A stretch of DNA of 64,000 nt from Platerodrilus igneus (GCA_036346225.1 JARFIW010000999.1:4943001-5007000), one strand, 5' to 3'; numbered from the stretch's first letter, positions 47,885 to 60,588 are shown. Numbers and translations are program-made. Notes: generated by a model from the letters alone, not told the origin.

Positions 47885-47909
47885 TTGAACCATAACAGCT
47901 ATGGTTCAA
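47885..47909. promoter_or_regulatory. Perfect 10-bp dyad upstream of the TATA box, left arm
   Basis: TTGAACCATA and TATGGTTCAA surround a 5-nt centre, 15 bp upstream of the TATA box. Identical in the right arm (61,169-61,193). A further GAACCA lies about 20-30 bp beyond. It could be a binding site for a dimeric regulator. Confidence 0.5.
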
Positions 47910-48290
47910 TGGAGCGTGATGTCATTTTGGTTCATTGATCTCTGTTTTATTCCTTCTTTATGGTTGAATGAATATTTCTAATTATATTTGTATTCTGTTT
48001 TAAGTTATTGTTCATTAATTTTCTAGTATGTGAACATTTCTAACTGCTTACACTTTTTAAAATATCTGTAATTTCCTTTTCAATGTTTAATTGATATTTT
48101 TTACGTACATTGCTCACTTTCGATAGTGCCTTATTGCTTATTTTTACATATTTGTTTGTCTTTTTCTTGTTTCTGTCATTTTCCCGACAAAATTAAAGTT
48201 CGAGTTGCTGCTTGAGTTGAAACTGCATTAACTAACTCTCTTTTGACAAAAATATTGTTGCTCTATGGTATGTATCGTAGATGTGACATT

Positions 48291-48488
48291 CTAAAGAGTT
48301 CCAATACTGTAATATGTACATACACGGTGGTCACTTTTGTGACGCTCTCCATTAGAATATCCTAAACGGTAACAGATACAGAAGTGGTTGAATTGAGAAA
48401 ACTTGCATAATTTTATGCCTTCCAATATTCCGAAAAGAAATTCAGAATAAACTTGCGCTGTTCCTGAATTAATCATTTTTAAAAACAT
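48291..48488 (-). CDS. Small conserved ORF between F-box gene and LINE, left arm
   Basis: 65 codons (MFLKMINSGTAQVYSEFLF start), matched by an open frame at 60,589-60,786 in the right arm with a single replacement. High identity alone explains this, so selection is unproven. No family recognised. Confidence 0.25.
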   Translation of the reverse strand: MFLKMINSGTAQVYSEFLFGILEGIKLCKFSQFNHFCICYRLGYSNGERHKSDHRVCTYYSIGTL

Positions 48489-48596
48489 TTAAGACATTCT
48501 AAGCTGAAAAATAAATACAAATTTAACATATTTGAAGAAATCTTAATTTGTGCAGTACAGGAGCTAGGAAGAATTTCAATTTTAATTATTCTAAAA

Positions 48597-50580
48597 ATGT
48601 CCGAGGCCTGCAACTTTTGCAATTTAAAAATTCTAGATGATGAAAATTACATATATTGCGATAGTTGTGGATCAACATTTCATGCTACCAAAAAATGCCC
48701 CATTTTAAAAGTTACCGAAGTTAGAGCGATTCAACTCAAATCTCAAAGATTTTTCTTTTGCGAGGATTGCAAAACCACAGTATTAAAAGCTCCCCTGTTA
48801 TTGAAAAAGCTAACTGCTATGGAAAAAGAATTGGATAATTTAAAACAGCAGTTTGCAGTCCTATAGCAAGAAAAGAATTCTATGGACTTAAATAACGACA
48901 GTACCATTAATAGTGAAACTATATACAAAGAGGTTCATAAGAAAACAGTGCGTGCCTGCGATTTTATGGTTTTAAACGCAAGTGAATCTAAATCTTCACA
49001 AATAGCTGAGACTTTCACATGATAATAAAATTGCATCTAAAATTTTGGAGGTTGCCAGTGTGCAGTCATGTGATTTTATCAATGTTATACGCCTTGGTAA
49101 GGTTGCTGGTGATAGGCCTCGTCCTTTGAAGGTTACTTCATGTAGCTCTGGTAGAATTGGTCAAGTACTTAAAGCCAAAAAAGTCATCACTAACTATGGT
49201 TATTTAGTCAGTTAGTATCTGACACATATACAAAGGCAACAATATACATCTGCTCTTATTGAATTTAAGAAACGTTATAAGTATGGGGAACTAAATCTAA
49301 GAATTATCCATAAAAAGGGAGTATCTTGTGTGGCCAAGAATGTCAAGAATGTCCCAAAAAGCTAAATAATAATAAATTCACGACTCCTTACTCACTCTCA
49401 GTCTATTACCAAAATGTTGGAAGTATGCACACTAGATTTGTAGACTTTGCTCTATCGGCTCTTGTTTGCACCTATGGAAGTTTTATCTGGAGTGCCACAG
49501 GGATCAAAACTTAGGGCCCCTGTAATTTAACTGATTTGTAAATTATCTTGGCTTGTTTCTTCCCTGCAGCAAGTTCTTACTATTTGCTGATGATTGTAAA
49601 TTGTTCAGGGTACTTGGGAGTAAATCTTATTGTCGTGAGCTTCAGAAAGAACTCAATTCATTTACAAATTGGTGTGATAATAATGGGATGTTTCTTAATA
49701 TTTACAAATGCTGCAGTATAACTTTCTCATCTTCTAGAAACCCTATTAAGTATATAAACTCTATCAATGGAATACATTTGAAAAGTGTTGATACAGTGCA
49801 CGATCTGGGTGTTTATTTTGATAGCAAGGTATCTTTTGTTCCTCATATTAATACTATCACATCAAAATCCCTAAGAGCATTAGGATTCATTTCTAGATAT
49901 GCACGCAACCTTTCAGTAAAAGCGATTAGAACATTGTATTTGTGTTACGTTCGGAGTATTATGTATGCCTGCCCGATCTGGTGTCCCCATTATAATGTAC
50001 ACATTCGAACTCTTGAAGCGGTGCAGAATAAGTTCCTAAGATTTTGTGCATATAAGGCTGTATCTGTATTCAGTAAATTTAATTGTGATTATGAGCTCAT
50101 TCGTCAGGTTTTGCAATTACCACCCCTGGAAACCCTACGTGATTATAATGACCTTCTGGTTTTATATAAAGTTTTGGCAGGAGATATTGATTGTTCCGAA
50201 TTACTTAGCTTAATTAGTCTTAGGATACCACTGCATAATACCAGAGATACATAATTATTTTTGTGCCTTATCATAGGGTTAATTATACTTATTTCTGCCC
50301 CCAAACTAGGATGGTTAGGTCTGCTAATGCACATGGTTATAATGTATTAGGAATTTCACAATCAGAATTTAAAAGGGAATGTAATCAGCTGTTCATAAGC
50401 CCACAGTGAGCTTCACTAGTTTTTTAATGTATTTTTTGAATTTGATATGCATTTTATAATTCATGTTAAGTTTTAATATTTGTAATATTTTGAATCATCG
50501 TTGTTGTTAGTATTCTTTATAGCATTATTTATCAATATTAAAGGTGTAATCCATATATATGAATGAATAAATAAATAAAA
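48597..50580 (+). pseudogene. PHD-finger LINE (CR1/jockey-like), internally deleted, left arm
   Basis: ORF1 (48,597-48,866) begins MSEACNFCNLKILDDENYIY and has a PHD-type zinc pattern of Cys and His, ending in a coiled coil. After a stop it continues (MDLNNDSTINSET, VIRLGKVAGDRPRPLKV). Endonuclease and most of RT are absent. The RT resumes with GVPQGSKL near 49,490 and FADDCKLF near 49,580, then a C-terminal part to 50,254 (TLEAVQNKFLRFCAY). The 3' end is a GAATAAAT-type short tandem tail at 50,558-50,580. Also present in the right arm, so it inserted before the inverted duplication. Confidence 0.85.
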
Positions 50581-51905
50581 GATAACCGTAAAGTGAAATT
50601 CTTCCAAAAGACGCATTTGCGTAAGAAAATAATCAATGCGTCTTTATAATAAACAAACTTTTTAAAAAAAATGTATTTCATAACGCAAGAAGTCAATAAG
50701 AGCATGTAAATAAAAAAGAGTATAGATACTGAAGCGAAAGCGTACGTGCGGTCTGAAATGTATATAAGTTGTCACATTTAATAACACCCAACATAGGTAA
50801 ACAAAATATGGATATTAAAATTACGACTACGCGCAGTTTCAAGCATACATGATATACTAGTTGTTAACAAATTCCAATACAAAGCTTTGATGTTCGTGCA
50901 AATTGTAAATGTATAAAGTGTGCAATATCGAATAAATTTCAATTTAGTGAAAGTGATAAGTAGTAGAAAATGAAATATAATAAAAATTAAAATTTACAAG
51001 TGAAGTACATAGTAAAAGTGCGCTTTGAAATACATGTGTTGAAAACTCTGCCGTTGATATAAAACGCAGGTCTAGATTTAATTAATGTAAACAAAATCTT
51101 TACAATTTATTTAGGGCTCTAAGTATGGACAGAATAAGTGGGAAACTAAATCAAAACTAAATTAAGACTAAATTACGAAGTTAAAACTAAATTACTAGGT
51201 TAAAATCCTACTTAATAAATGGTATAATACTGAAGTACAAGGTTAGTACTTTAAATCATTGGACAAACGACTCCAAGTTGCTGATGCTGGGGAGAACGCC
51301 AGCTGCGAGTTAACGACTCGAAACCACAGAACAAATAATTGATTTGGGTAAGGAAGCTCTACTGAGAAACTACAGGATGAATATAAGGTCAGGATAATGT
51401 TTTAATTTATAGTATCTTATATTTATTATTTTAAATATTTGCTGAGCTTAAAATTTGCATGTAATTTAAATATTTTGTGTAAAAGGTCAAGAAAATTTTG
51501 GTTGGTATGCAGAAGTACGTTTTAAAAGGGGAATAGTGTTTTGAACGTTCAACGAAACGTTCATGGTATAATACAATTATTGTTGCTGGCTTTAATTGAT
51601 ATAAAAAGGTGTAAAAAGGGTTATAATCTTCGTAATGAACAAATTTGATAGGAATATTTATTTTAATTTTGATTCAAAAGTTATGTAAATTTTCTTCGTC
51701 TATTATACAAATTTTGGTGAATTTCGCTTCTCTTTCTCAGGTATATGGAGTGTTAGAAGGGAGTGGGTAAAATTTCCCTGTTATCAAATCGTCGTTCACT
51801 CTGTGCAGAATATCACTGAGCTAGTCGAGGCATAAGGTTAGATTTAAATTATTTTAAAGGCACAAAGAGGTGGCGATCAGCAGGCAATTGGTCATTGTAC
51901 ATCTG

Positions 51906-53132
51906 GTGAAGGGCGCACTTCATATAAATTACATAAGGTCTCAGAAAACAAGACAGTTTTCTGTAGAAAACAAGAAATACGATGATTAAGCTGAAAAGTA
52001 AATGACAACGCCCTGTATATAAACCATAATCATAATTAATTTAGTTAATTAAAAATATTTTAGAAGATTTATTTGAATAAACAAATTTGCAAATCGCAAA
52101 ACAACATGAACGGAAGCTGAAGCACAAGACGCATGATTCCAATTAAAAGGGATTCCAATTAGGATTCCAATTAAAACAAGCAGGTTTAAAAATGCGTGAG
52201 AGAAAACGCATATAATTTAATACATAAATTGTATTAAGTCTACGTGACTAGAAAGCGAAAATCAACACCTGATATATTGGAAACAAACACGGTATGGTGA
52301 TAAAATCAAAGTTCACCAAATTTATTGTACAAACAATGGTCTACGTGATCTAGAAATATAAAAATCCAAGAGATTGAATGCAATTAACTCGAAATGCTAG
52401 GTGCCGAAATCAGCGCGTCAATTTTAATATACAGCAAAATACCATAGGAATATCCAAAACTTTGTACAGAAGAATCACGTATGAAGCGCAATCGATTGAA
52501 CTATGAGCTTGTCAATAAATAGGCGATGCCTTTATATTCGACCGGATTTGTAAACAAATCAGATTTACTATGAATTGAAAAATAGTACACATCGCCCAGA
52601 ACAATGTATTTACGTGAATAAATTTGAAGTGATTTACTTGTTAAGTAATAAATTATATGACAGTGCAACATTAAAGAAGGTTTTGTCGTTTTTGATCCTG
52701 CAAAAATGTAGGTAATAAAAGGTTATTTATAAATTAAATTCTAATATCTACATTAACTAAAGGACTCTGGGTAATCTTAAGGATTCTGGGTAATTAAGAG
52801 ACGATGTGGACATTTAACAAATATTAACGACTCTGGATAATTACTGGATTCGATATGGGGAACTCTAAATAATTAACTACTGGATTTGATAAATATTTTA
52901 CTCTATTATTTATCACTGGATTCGACCAGGAAGTTTGGAATCCTAATAATTAAAAGAATTTGATTCAATTATTCAAAACAATTGTGCTTAATGGTGCTTA
53001 GACTTAAAGTAATAGGAAGTAGAAGGAGAGTTTAAAGGCTTTGTTTGTCGTTTTGTCGTAAGCTCCGTGTGTAATTTATAACGTCTATTAATAATGATTT
53101 TTGTTGACCCTAACATAAAGATTCATGAAAGT
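51906..53132. other. Spacer of giant inverted repeat
   Basis: 1.2 kb of unpaired AT-rich sequence between the arms. No ORF or repeat structure recognised. Confidence 0.7.
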
Positions 53133-54469
53133 ACAGATGTACAGCAACCCATTGCTTGCTGATCGCCACCTCTTTGTGCCTTTAAAATAATTTAAAACTA
53201 ACTTTATGCCCCGACTAGCTGAGAGATATTCTGCACAGAGTGAACGACGATATGATAACAGGGAAATTTTACCCACTCCCTTCTAACACTCCATATACCT
53301 GAGAAAGAGAAGCGAAATTCACCAAAATTTGTATAATAGACGAAGAAAATTTACATAACTTTTGAATCAAAATTAAAATAAATATTCCTATCAAATTTGT
53401 TCATTACAAAGATTATAACCCTTTTTACACCTTTTTATATCAATTAAAGTCAGCAAAAATAATTGTATTATACCATGAACGTTTCGTTGAACGTTCAAAT
53501 AACTATTCCCCTTTTAAAACGTACTTCTGCATACCAACCAAAATTTTCTTGACCTTTTACACAAAATATTTAAATTACATGCAAATTTTAAGCTCAGCAA
53601 ATATTTAAAATAATAAATATAAGATACTATAAATTAAAAACATTATCCTGACCTTATATTCATCCTGTAGTTTCTCAGTAGAGCTTCCTTACCCAAATCA
53701 ATTATTTGTTCTGTGGTTTCGAGTCGTTAACTCGCAGCTGGCGTTCTCCCCAGCATCAGCAACTTGGAGTCGTTTGTCCAATGATTTAAAGTACTAACCT
53801 TGTACTTCGAGTATTATACCATTTATTAAGTAGGATTTTAACCTAGTAATTTAGTTTTAACTTCGTAATTTAGTCTTAATTTAGTTTTGATTTAGTTTCC
53901 CACTTATTCTGTCCATACTTAGAGCCCTAAATAAATTGTAAAGATTTTGTTTACATTAATTAAATCTAGACCTGCGTTTTATATCAACGGCAGAGTTTTC
54001 AACACATGTATTTCAAAGCGCACTTTTACTATGTACTTCACTTGTAAATTTTTAATTTTTATTATATTTCATTTTCTACTACTTATCACTTTCACTAAAT
54101 TGAAATTTATTCGATATTGCATACTTTATACATTTAAAATTTGCACGAACATCAAAGCTTTGTATTGGAATTTGTTAACAACTAGTATATCATGTATGCT
54201 TGAAACTGCACGTAGTCGTAATTTTAATATCCATATTTTGTTTACCTATGTTGGGTGTTATTAAATGTGACAACTTATATACATTTCAGACCGCACGTAC
54301 GCTTTCGCTTCAGTATCTATACTCTTTTTTATTTACATGCTCTTATTGACTTCTTGCGTTATGAAATACACTTATTTTAAAAAGTTTGTTTATTATATAG
54401 ACGCATTGATTATTTTCTTACGCAAATGCGTCTTGAAAGAATTTCACTGTACGGTTATCTTTTATTTAT

Positions 54470-55893
54470 TTATTCATTCATATATATGGATTACACCTTT
54501 AATATTGATAAATAATGCTATAAAGAATACTAACAACAACCATGATTCAAAATATTACAAATATTAAAACTTGACATGAATTATAAAATGCATATCAAAT
54601 TCAAAAAATACATTAAAAAACTAGTGAAGCTCACTGTGGGCTTATGAACAGCTGATTACACTCCCTTTTAAATTCTGATTGTGAAATTCCTAATACATTA
54701 TAACCATGTGCATTAGCAGACCTAACCATCCTAGTTTGGGGGCAGAAATAAGTATAATTAACCCTATGATAAGGCACAAAAATAATTATGTATCTCTGGT
54801 ATTATGCAGTGGTATCCTAAGACTAATTAAGCTAAGTAATTCGGATCAATCAATATCTCCTGCCAAAACTTTATATAAAACCAGAAGGTCATTATACTCA
54901 CGTAGGGTTTCCAGGGGTGGTAATTGCAAAACCTGACGAATGAGCTCATAATCACAATTAAATTTACTGAATACAGATACAGTCTTATATGCACAAAATC
55001 TTAGGAACTTATTCTGCACCGCATCAAGAGTTCGAATGTGTACATTATAATGGAGAGACCAGATCGGGCAGGCATACATAATACTCCGAACGTAACACAA
55101 ACACAATGTTCTAATCGCTTTTACTGAAAGGTTGCGTGCATGTCTAGAAATGAATCCTAATGCTCTTAGGGATTTTGATGTGATAGTATTAATATGAGGA
55201 ACAAAAGATACATTGCTATCAATATAAACACCCAGATCGTGCACTGTATCAACACTTTTCAAATGTGTTCCATTGATAGAGTTTATATACTTAATGGGGT
55301 TTCTAGAAGATGAGAAAGTTATACTGCAGCATTTGTAAATATTAAGAAACATCCCATTATTATCACACCAATTTGTAAATGAATTGAGTTCTTTCTGAAG
55401 CTCACGACAATAAGATTTACTCCCAAGTACCCTGAACAATTTACAATCATCAACAAATAGTAAGAACTTGCTGCAGGGAAGAAACAAGCCAAGATAATTT
55501 ACAAATCAGTTAAATAACAGGGGCCCTAAGTATGACCCCTGTGGCACTCCAGATAAAACTTCCATAGGTGCAAACAAGAGCCGATAGAGCAAAGTCTACA
55601 AATCTAGTGTACATACTTCCAACATTTTGGTAATAGACTGAGAGTGAGTAAAGAGTCGTGAATTTATTATTATTTAGCTTTTTGGGACATTCTTGACATC
55701 CTTGGCCACACAAGATACTCCCTGTTTATGGATAATTCTTAGATTTAGTTCCCCATACTTATAACGTTTCTTAAGTTCAATAAGAGCAGATGTTTATTGT
55801 TGCCTTTGTATATGTGTCAGATACTAACTGACTAAATAACCATAGTTAGTGATGGCTTTTTTGGTTTTAAGTACTTGATCAACTCTACCAGAG
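54470..55893 (-). pseudogene. PHD-finger LINE, right-arm copy, RT part
   Basis: Inverse of 49,160-50,580: RT C-terminal frame 54,846-55,487 starts MFLPCSKFLLFVDDCKLF (the FADD Ala reads Val) and ends in the GDID block. The GVPQGS region is near 55,550. The LINE is split by the PLE-A dimer; its 5' part resumes at 59,937. Confidence 0.85.
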
Positions 55894-55906
55894 CTACATA
55901 AAGTAA
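55894..55906. other. 13-bp target duplication, left copy
   Basis: CTACATAAAGTAA, repeated exactly at 59,924-59,936 on the other side of the PLE-A dimer. Confidence 0.9.
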
Positions 55907-55993
55907 ATACTCCCTGTATGTTTGTTGTGGTTTGTTTAGTATTCTTCTTAATCTTCTTTGGGGATTAAACCACTCATAGTTTTTAAAATTATC

Positions 55994-56037
55994 TTTATTA
56001 ACGTTTCGATCCATAACCTAGGATCGTTTTCAAAATA
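55994..56037 (-). ncRNA. Hammerhead-like terminal fold, left half of PLE-A dimer
   Basis: Same as 59,828-59,871 on the opposite strand: stem I UUAUU/AAUAA, box UUGAAAAC, stem II GAUCC/GGAUC, GAAA, CG, U, U. All pairs are intact. Confidence 0.5.
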
Positions 56038-56432
56038 ATAAAAACTTCAAGTTTGACATTTATGACATAAATTGAAGGTGACTTTGATTTATTGATGTTT
56101 GAAATATTTGGTTTGAGTACACTAAGCAAAAATTTTTAAAGTATAAATGAATAATTGCCTTCAATTTGTGTTACGGCCTGGGACCGACTTTTTTAGGTAG
56201 CCAATACGCTTAACGTGAAATCAGCTGAGTAATTTTTATTGTAAAAATTCAATAACTTTAGAATTGGAAAACATTTTTTAACATGTTTCTATTTATACAA
56301 TTTAGAGTATGGTTATTAAAGAAGTGTGCAATTGCATTATTAAAAGGCTTAAGTAGTCGTTTTTATATTTATTTTTAAGGGGAAATCATTATGATTTATG
56401 CTACCTCTTTGTTAGATTTTAACATTGTTCTG

Positions 56433-56640
56433 AGGTAAACTTATGGCGGGTTTACACTTGTCAGATACCAATGTTGTTCTATGAAGGTTGTATATGGATC
56501 TGAGGCGACCCTATGGCGGGTTTACACTTGTCAGATACCAATACTGTTTAACGGAGATTGTATATGGTTGTGAGGTAACCTTATTGCGGGTTTACACTTG
56601 TCAGATACCAATGCTGTTTTACAGGGGTTGTTAATATGCT
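56433..56640. repeat. Three tandem about 70-bp repeats, left half
   Basis: GCGGGTTTACACTTGTCAGA recurs three times, each followed by 'taccaat' and a variable part. Mirror of 59,244-59,455. Confidence 0.85.
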
Positions 56641-57009
56641 TCATCATCATCATCATTGCATCTTCATCTCAAAACTGGTTGGACACGTACCTGCACTTGT
56701 TTATATTTTGAGCTAGCTTTCCTTCTATTGTTTTCTAATTTTATGTTTTATTTCACCGAGATTCAGGGAAGGGGGTTAAGCAACCTGTGGCTACCAAGAT
56801 CCCCCAACACTTAGATATTTGCCGAAATAGTGGTTTTCTAGTTAATATGCTTATTGTTATATAATTAGTTATTGTATGTATAAATAGAAATCATGTATGT
56901 AGGCTGTATTTCATGTTAATATCGCAAGGAAAACCCAGGAAAAACTTGCAATGCTACCTAGATATCGGGGGCATTTGATTTTCATTTGTTATTTCTTTTG
57001 TTATTTCTT

Positions 57010-57816
57010 TTAGTAATGGAATCCATTATTTACTGAAAGTTACGGATTCGTTTGCAACGCAGTTATTTTTATGTAAGGTTATATAAGCAGCTTCTTTGAT
57101 TTTGCGTTTTTGGTGGTTTCTTCTTTGTCGATAATTTTGCGTTCTCCCATTTTATTTTATGACCAGTCCCATGCATGTTGGCAAATCATGGATTTTCAAA
57201 TTTTCTATTTTTATATATGATTTATGTTCTTTTAATCGAACTTCAAATGGTCTGGAACTTTCCCTATATAAAACTTATTACATTCATGGTATTTTGTAGA
57301 TACAATTTTTGAACTTTGTATTGCGTTTTGGGTTTTGTTTTGTTAATTGTGCTCTTAGTGTATTGTTGGTTCTAAATACTGTTTTAATACTAAATTTGTT
57401 TCCTATTCTTTGAATTTTTCGGAGAATCCTTTTATGTATGGTATTGAGAGCTTTTTGTTGTGTGTATCATTGTTTTTGTTTTATTTTCTTTATTTTAGGG
57501 TTTTATTCATTTCTTTCTCTATTATTCTTTTAGGATATTTGTTTTCTATTAGTATACATCTGATTAGGTCTTTCTCTTTCTTTAAAATTTCTTCGTTTGA
57601 TGATATTAATTTTGCTCTATCATACATGGTTTTGATAATTCCTCGTTTGACACAGTGTGGGTGGTTTGAATCGAAGTTTAAGTATCTGTTTGTGTGCGTT
57701 GGTTTTCTATATACCGATGTATTAATTGTTGTATCGTTTTTGCTAACTAGAATATCTAAAAACGGAAGTTTTCCATGTTGTTCTAATTCATTACTTGGTT
57801 TATGTGTCAATACCAC
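57010..57816 (-). pseudogene. PLE-A polyprotein C-terminal part, left half
   Basis: Minus-strand frame 57,490-57,816 reads ELEQHGKLPFLDILVSKNDT and ends in the post-RT linker; the GIY-YIG nuclease part lies at 57,010-57,410 in inverse orientation. The RT catalytic core is absent because the copy is truncated at the dimer centre. Confidence 0.85.
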
Positions 57817-58919
57817 ATATTTTCAAATAAATGATCAATTTTACAAACAAAGCTTCGGAATGGCAATGGGAAGTCCATTATCACCAATCTTTAGTAATAT
57901 ATTCATGGAGGAATTCGAAAAAGATGTAATATTCACACAAGAATTGAAACCACTAATCTGGTGGAAATACGTAGATGATGTCTATGCTATTTGGCCTCAT
58001 AATACAGAACTAATTAAAAACTTTGTACAGTCAATTAACGAAATAGAACCAACTATTAAATTCACATATGAATTAGAACAACATGGAAAACTTCCGTTTT
58101 AGATATTCTAGTTAGCAAAACGATACAACAAATAATACATCGGTATATAGAAAACCAACGCACACAAACAGATACTTAAGCTTCGATTCAAACCACCCAC
58201 ACTGTGTCAAACGAGGAATTATCAAAACCATGTATGATAGAGCAAAATTAATATCATCAAACGAAGAAATTTTAAAGAAAGAGAAAGACCTAATCAGATG
58301 TATACTAATAGAAAACAAATATCCTAAAAAAATAATAGAGAAAGAAATGAATAAAAACCCTAAAAATAAAGAAAAATAAAACAAAAACAATGATACACAC
58401 AACAAAATGCTCTCAATACCATACATAAAAGGATTCTCCGAAAAAATTCAAAGAATAGGAAACAAATTTAGTATTAAAACAGTATTTAGAACCAACAATA
58501 CACTAAGAGCACAATTAACAAAAACAAAACCCAAAAACGCAATACAAAGTTCAAAAAATTGTATCTACAAAATACCATGCGAATGTAATAAGTTTTATAT
58601 AGGGGAAAGTTCCAGACCATTTGAAGTTCGATTAAAAGAACATAAATCACATATAAAAAATAGAAAATTTGAAAAATCCATGATTTGCCAACATGCATGG
58701 GACTCCAGTCATAAAATAAAATGGGAGAACGCAAAAATTATCGACAAAGAAGAAAACCACCAAAAACGCAAAATCAAAGAAGCTGCTTATATAACCTTAC
58801 ATAAAAATAACTGCGTTGCAAACGAATCCGTAACTTTCAGTAAACAATGGATTCCATTACTAAAAGAAATAACAAAAGAAATAACAAATGAAAATCAAAT
58901 GCCCCCGATATCTAGGTAG
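57800..58919 (+). pseudogene. PLE-A reverse transcriptase end and GIY-YIG endonuclease, right half
   Basis: Starts within the RT palm: FGMAMGSPLSPIFSNIFMEE, then WWKYVDDVYAIW with the catalytic YVDD (57,960-57,995). A frame break at about 58,100 is followed by the linker to 58,378. An open frame 58,407-58,919 carries the nuclease: NCIYKIPCECNKFYIGESSR with the GIY-YIG-type signature (IYK-YIG), RPFEVRLKEHKSH, and a conserved Glu in KIKEAAYITLHKN. The stop is TAG at 58,917. The GIY-YIG frame is intact. Confidence 0.92.
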
Positions 58920-59032
58920 CATTGCAAGTTATTCCTTGGTTTTCCTTGCGATATTAACATGAAATACAGCCTACATACATGATTTCTATTTATACATACA
59001 ATAACTAATTATATAACAATAAGCATATTAAC

Positions 59033-59231
59033 TAGAAAACCACTATTTCGGCAAATATCTAAGTGTTGGGGGATCTTGGTTGCCACAGGTTGCTTAACCC
59101 CCTTCACTGAATCTCGGTGAAATAAAACATAAAATTAGAAAACAATAGAAGGAAAGCTAGCTCAAAATATAAATAAGTGCAGGTACGTGTCCAACCAGTT
59201 TTGAGATGAAGATCCAATGATGATGATGATG
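59033..59231 (+). mobile_element. Nested LINE-tail insertion inside PLE-A 3' UTR
   Basis: Bounded by a perfect 12-bp duplication AAGCATATTAAC (59,021-59,032 and 59,232-59,243). The 3' part ends in (GAT)n after CCAACCAGTTTTGAGATGAAG, like the LINE tail at 23,360-23,395. The 5' part (59,055-59,120) matches the last about 70 bp of the LTR at 22,081. A mirror copy lies at 56,640-56,830. Confidence 0.75.
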
Positions 59232-59243
59232 AAGCATATTAAC

Positions 59244-59455
59244 AACCCCTGTAAAACAGCATTGGTATCTGACAAGTGTAAACCCGCAATAAGGTTACCT
59301 CACAACCATATACAATCTCCGTTAAACAGTATTGGTATCTGACAAGTGTAAACCCGCCATAGGGTCGCCTCAGATCCATATACAACCTTCATAGAACAAC
59401 ATTGGTATCTGACAAGTGTAAACCCGCCATAAGGTTACCTCAGAACAATGTTAAA
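59244..59455. repeat. Three tandem about 70-bp repeats, right half of PLE-A
   Basis: TTGGTATCTGACAAGTGTAA begins each of three units separated by about 68-70 bp. Such 3' UTR repeats are carried in both halves. Confidence 0.85.
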
Positions 59456-59827
59456 ATCTAACAAAGAGGTAGCCTAAATCATAATGATTTCCCCTTCAAA
59501 ATAAATATAAAAAAACGACTACTTAAGCCTTTTAATAATGCAATTGCACACTTCTTTAATAACCATCCTCTAAATTGTATAAATAGAAACATGTTAAAAA
59601 ATGTTTTCCAATTCTAAAGTTATTGAATTTTTACAATAAAAATTACTCAGCTGATTTCACGTTAAGCGTATTGGCTACCTAAAAAAGTCGGTCCCAGGCC
59701 ATAACACAAATTGAAGGCAATTATTCATTTAAACTTTAAAAATTTTTGCTTAGTGTACTCAAACCAAATATCAATAAATCAAAGTCACCTTCAATTTATG
59801 TCATAAATGTCAAACTTGAAGTTTTTA

Positions 59828-59871
59828 TTATTTTGAAAACGATCCTAGGTTATGGATCGAAACGTTAATAA
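59828..59871 (+). ncRNA. Hammerhead-like terminal fold, right half of PLE-A dimer
   Basis: Stem I 5' UUAUU (59,828-59,832), box UUGAAAAC (59,833-59,840), stem II GAUCC/GGAUC with an 8-nt loop, GAAA (59,859-59,862), CG, U, U, stem I 3' AAUAA (59,867-59,871). Stem II and stem I are fully paired. The box lacks the consensus C and G of CUGANGA. Confidence 0.5.
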
Positions 59872-59936
59872 AGATAATTTTAAAAACTATGAGTGGTTTA
59901 ATCCCCAAAGAAGATTAAGAAGACTACATAAAGTAA

Positions 59937-60480
59937 CCTTCAAAGGATGAGGCCTATCACCAGCAACCTTACCAAGGCGTATAACATTGATGAAATCACT
60001 TGACTGCACACTAGTAATCTCCAAAACTTTAGCTGAACTTTTATTATCATGTGAAAGTCTCTCAGCTATTTGTGAAGATTTAGATTCACTTGCGTTTAAA
60101 ACCATAAAATCGCAGGCACGCACTGTTTTCTTATGAACCTCTTTGTATATAGTTTCACTATTAATGGTACTGTCGTTATTTAAGTCCATAGAATTCTTTT
60201 CTTGCTATAGGACTGCAAACTGCTGTTTTAAATTATCCAACGCTTTTTCCAGAGCAGTTAGCTTTTTCAATAACAGGGGAGCTTTTAATACTGTGGTTTT
60301 GCAATCCTCGCAAAAGAAAATAACTAATCTTTGAGATTTGAGTTGAATCGCTCTAACTTCGGTAACTTTTAAAATGGGGCATTTTTTGGTAGCATGAAAT
60401 GTTGATCCACAACTATCGCAATATATGTAATTTTCATCATCTAGAATTTTTAAATTACAAAAGTTGCAGGCCTCGGACAT
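59937..60480 (-). pseudogene. PHD-finger LINE, right-arm copy, ORF1 part
   Basis: ORF1 60,205-60,480 (minus) with the same Cys/His PHD pattern as 48,597-48,866. It is followed after one stop by the continuation to 59,937, where the PLE-A dimer splits the LINE. RT continues at 55,893. Confidence 0.85.
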
Positions 60481-60588
60481 TTTTAGAATAATTAAAATTG
60501 AAATTCTTCCTAGCTCCTGTACTGCACAAATTAAGATTTCTTCAAATATGTTAAATTTGTATTTATTTTTCAGCTTAGAATGTCTTAA

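Larger units (their letters stand above)
45359..51905. repeat. Left arm of giant inverted repeat
   Basis: Reverse-complement match to 53,133-64,000, allowing for the 4-kb PLE-A insertion in the right arm. Landmarks paired: 45,359 with 64,000; the F-box gene 47,538-47,822 with 61,256-61,531; LINE ORF1 48,597 with 60,480; GTACATCTG at 51,897-51,905 with its complement at 53,133-53,141. The arms differ by scattered substitutions and indels, so they are not an identical assembly copy. The outer limit of the left arm cannot be set because the right arm runs off the window. Confidence 0.92.
55907..59923. mobile_element. Penelope-like element A, head-to-head dimer with coding sequence
   Basis: 4,017 bp bounded by a perfect 13-bp duplication (55,894-55,906 and 59,924-59,936). 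Left half (minus) and right half (+) are inverted copies of one PLE, each 5'-truncated and joined near 57,790. The right copy starts further upstream. The left outer end extends about 35 bp farther than the right. Both halves contain nuclease coding sequence, about 1 kb of 3' UTR with three tandem about 70-bp repeats, a nested insertion and the terminal fold. The uninterrupted LINE in the left arm (around 49,130-49,155) shows the empty site. Confidence 0.92.
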
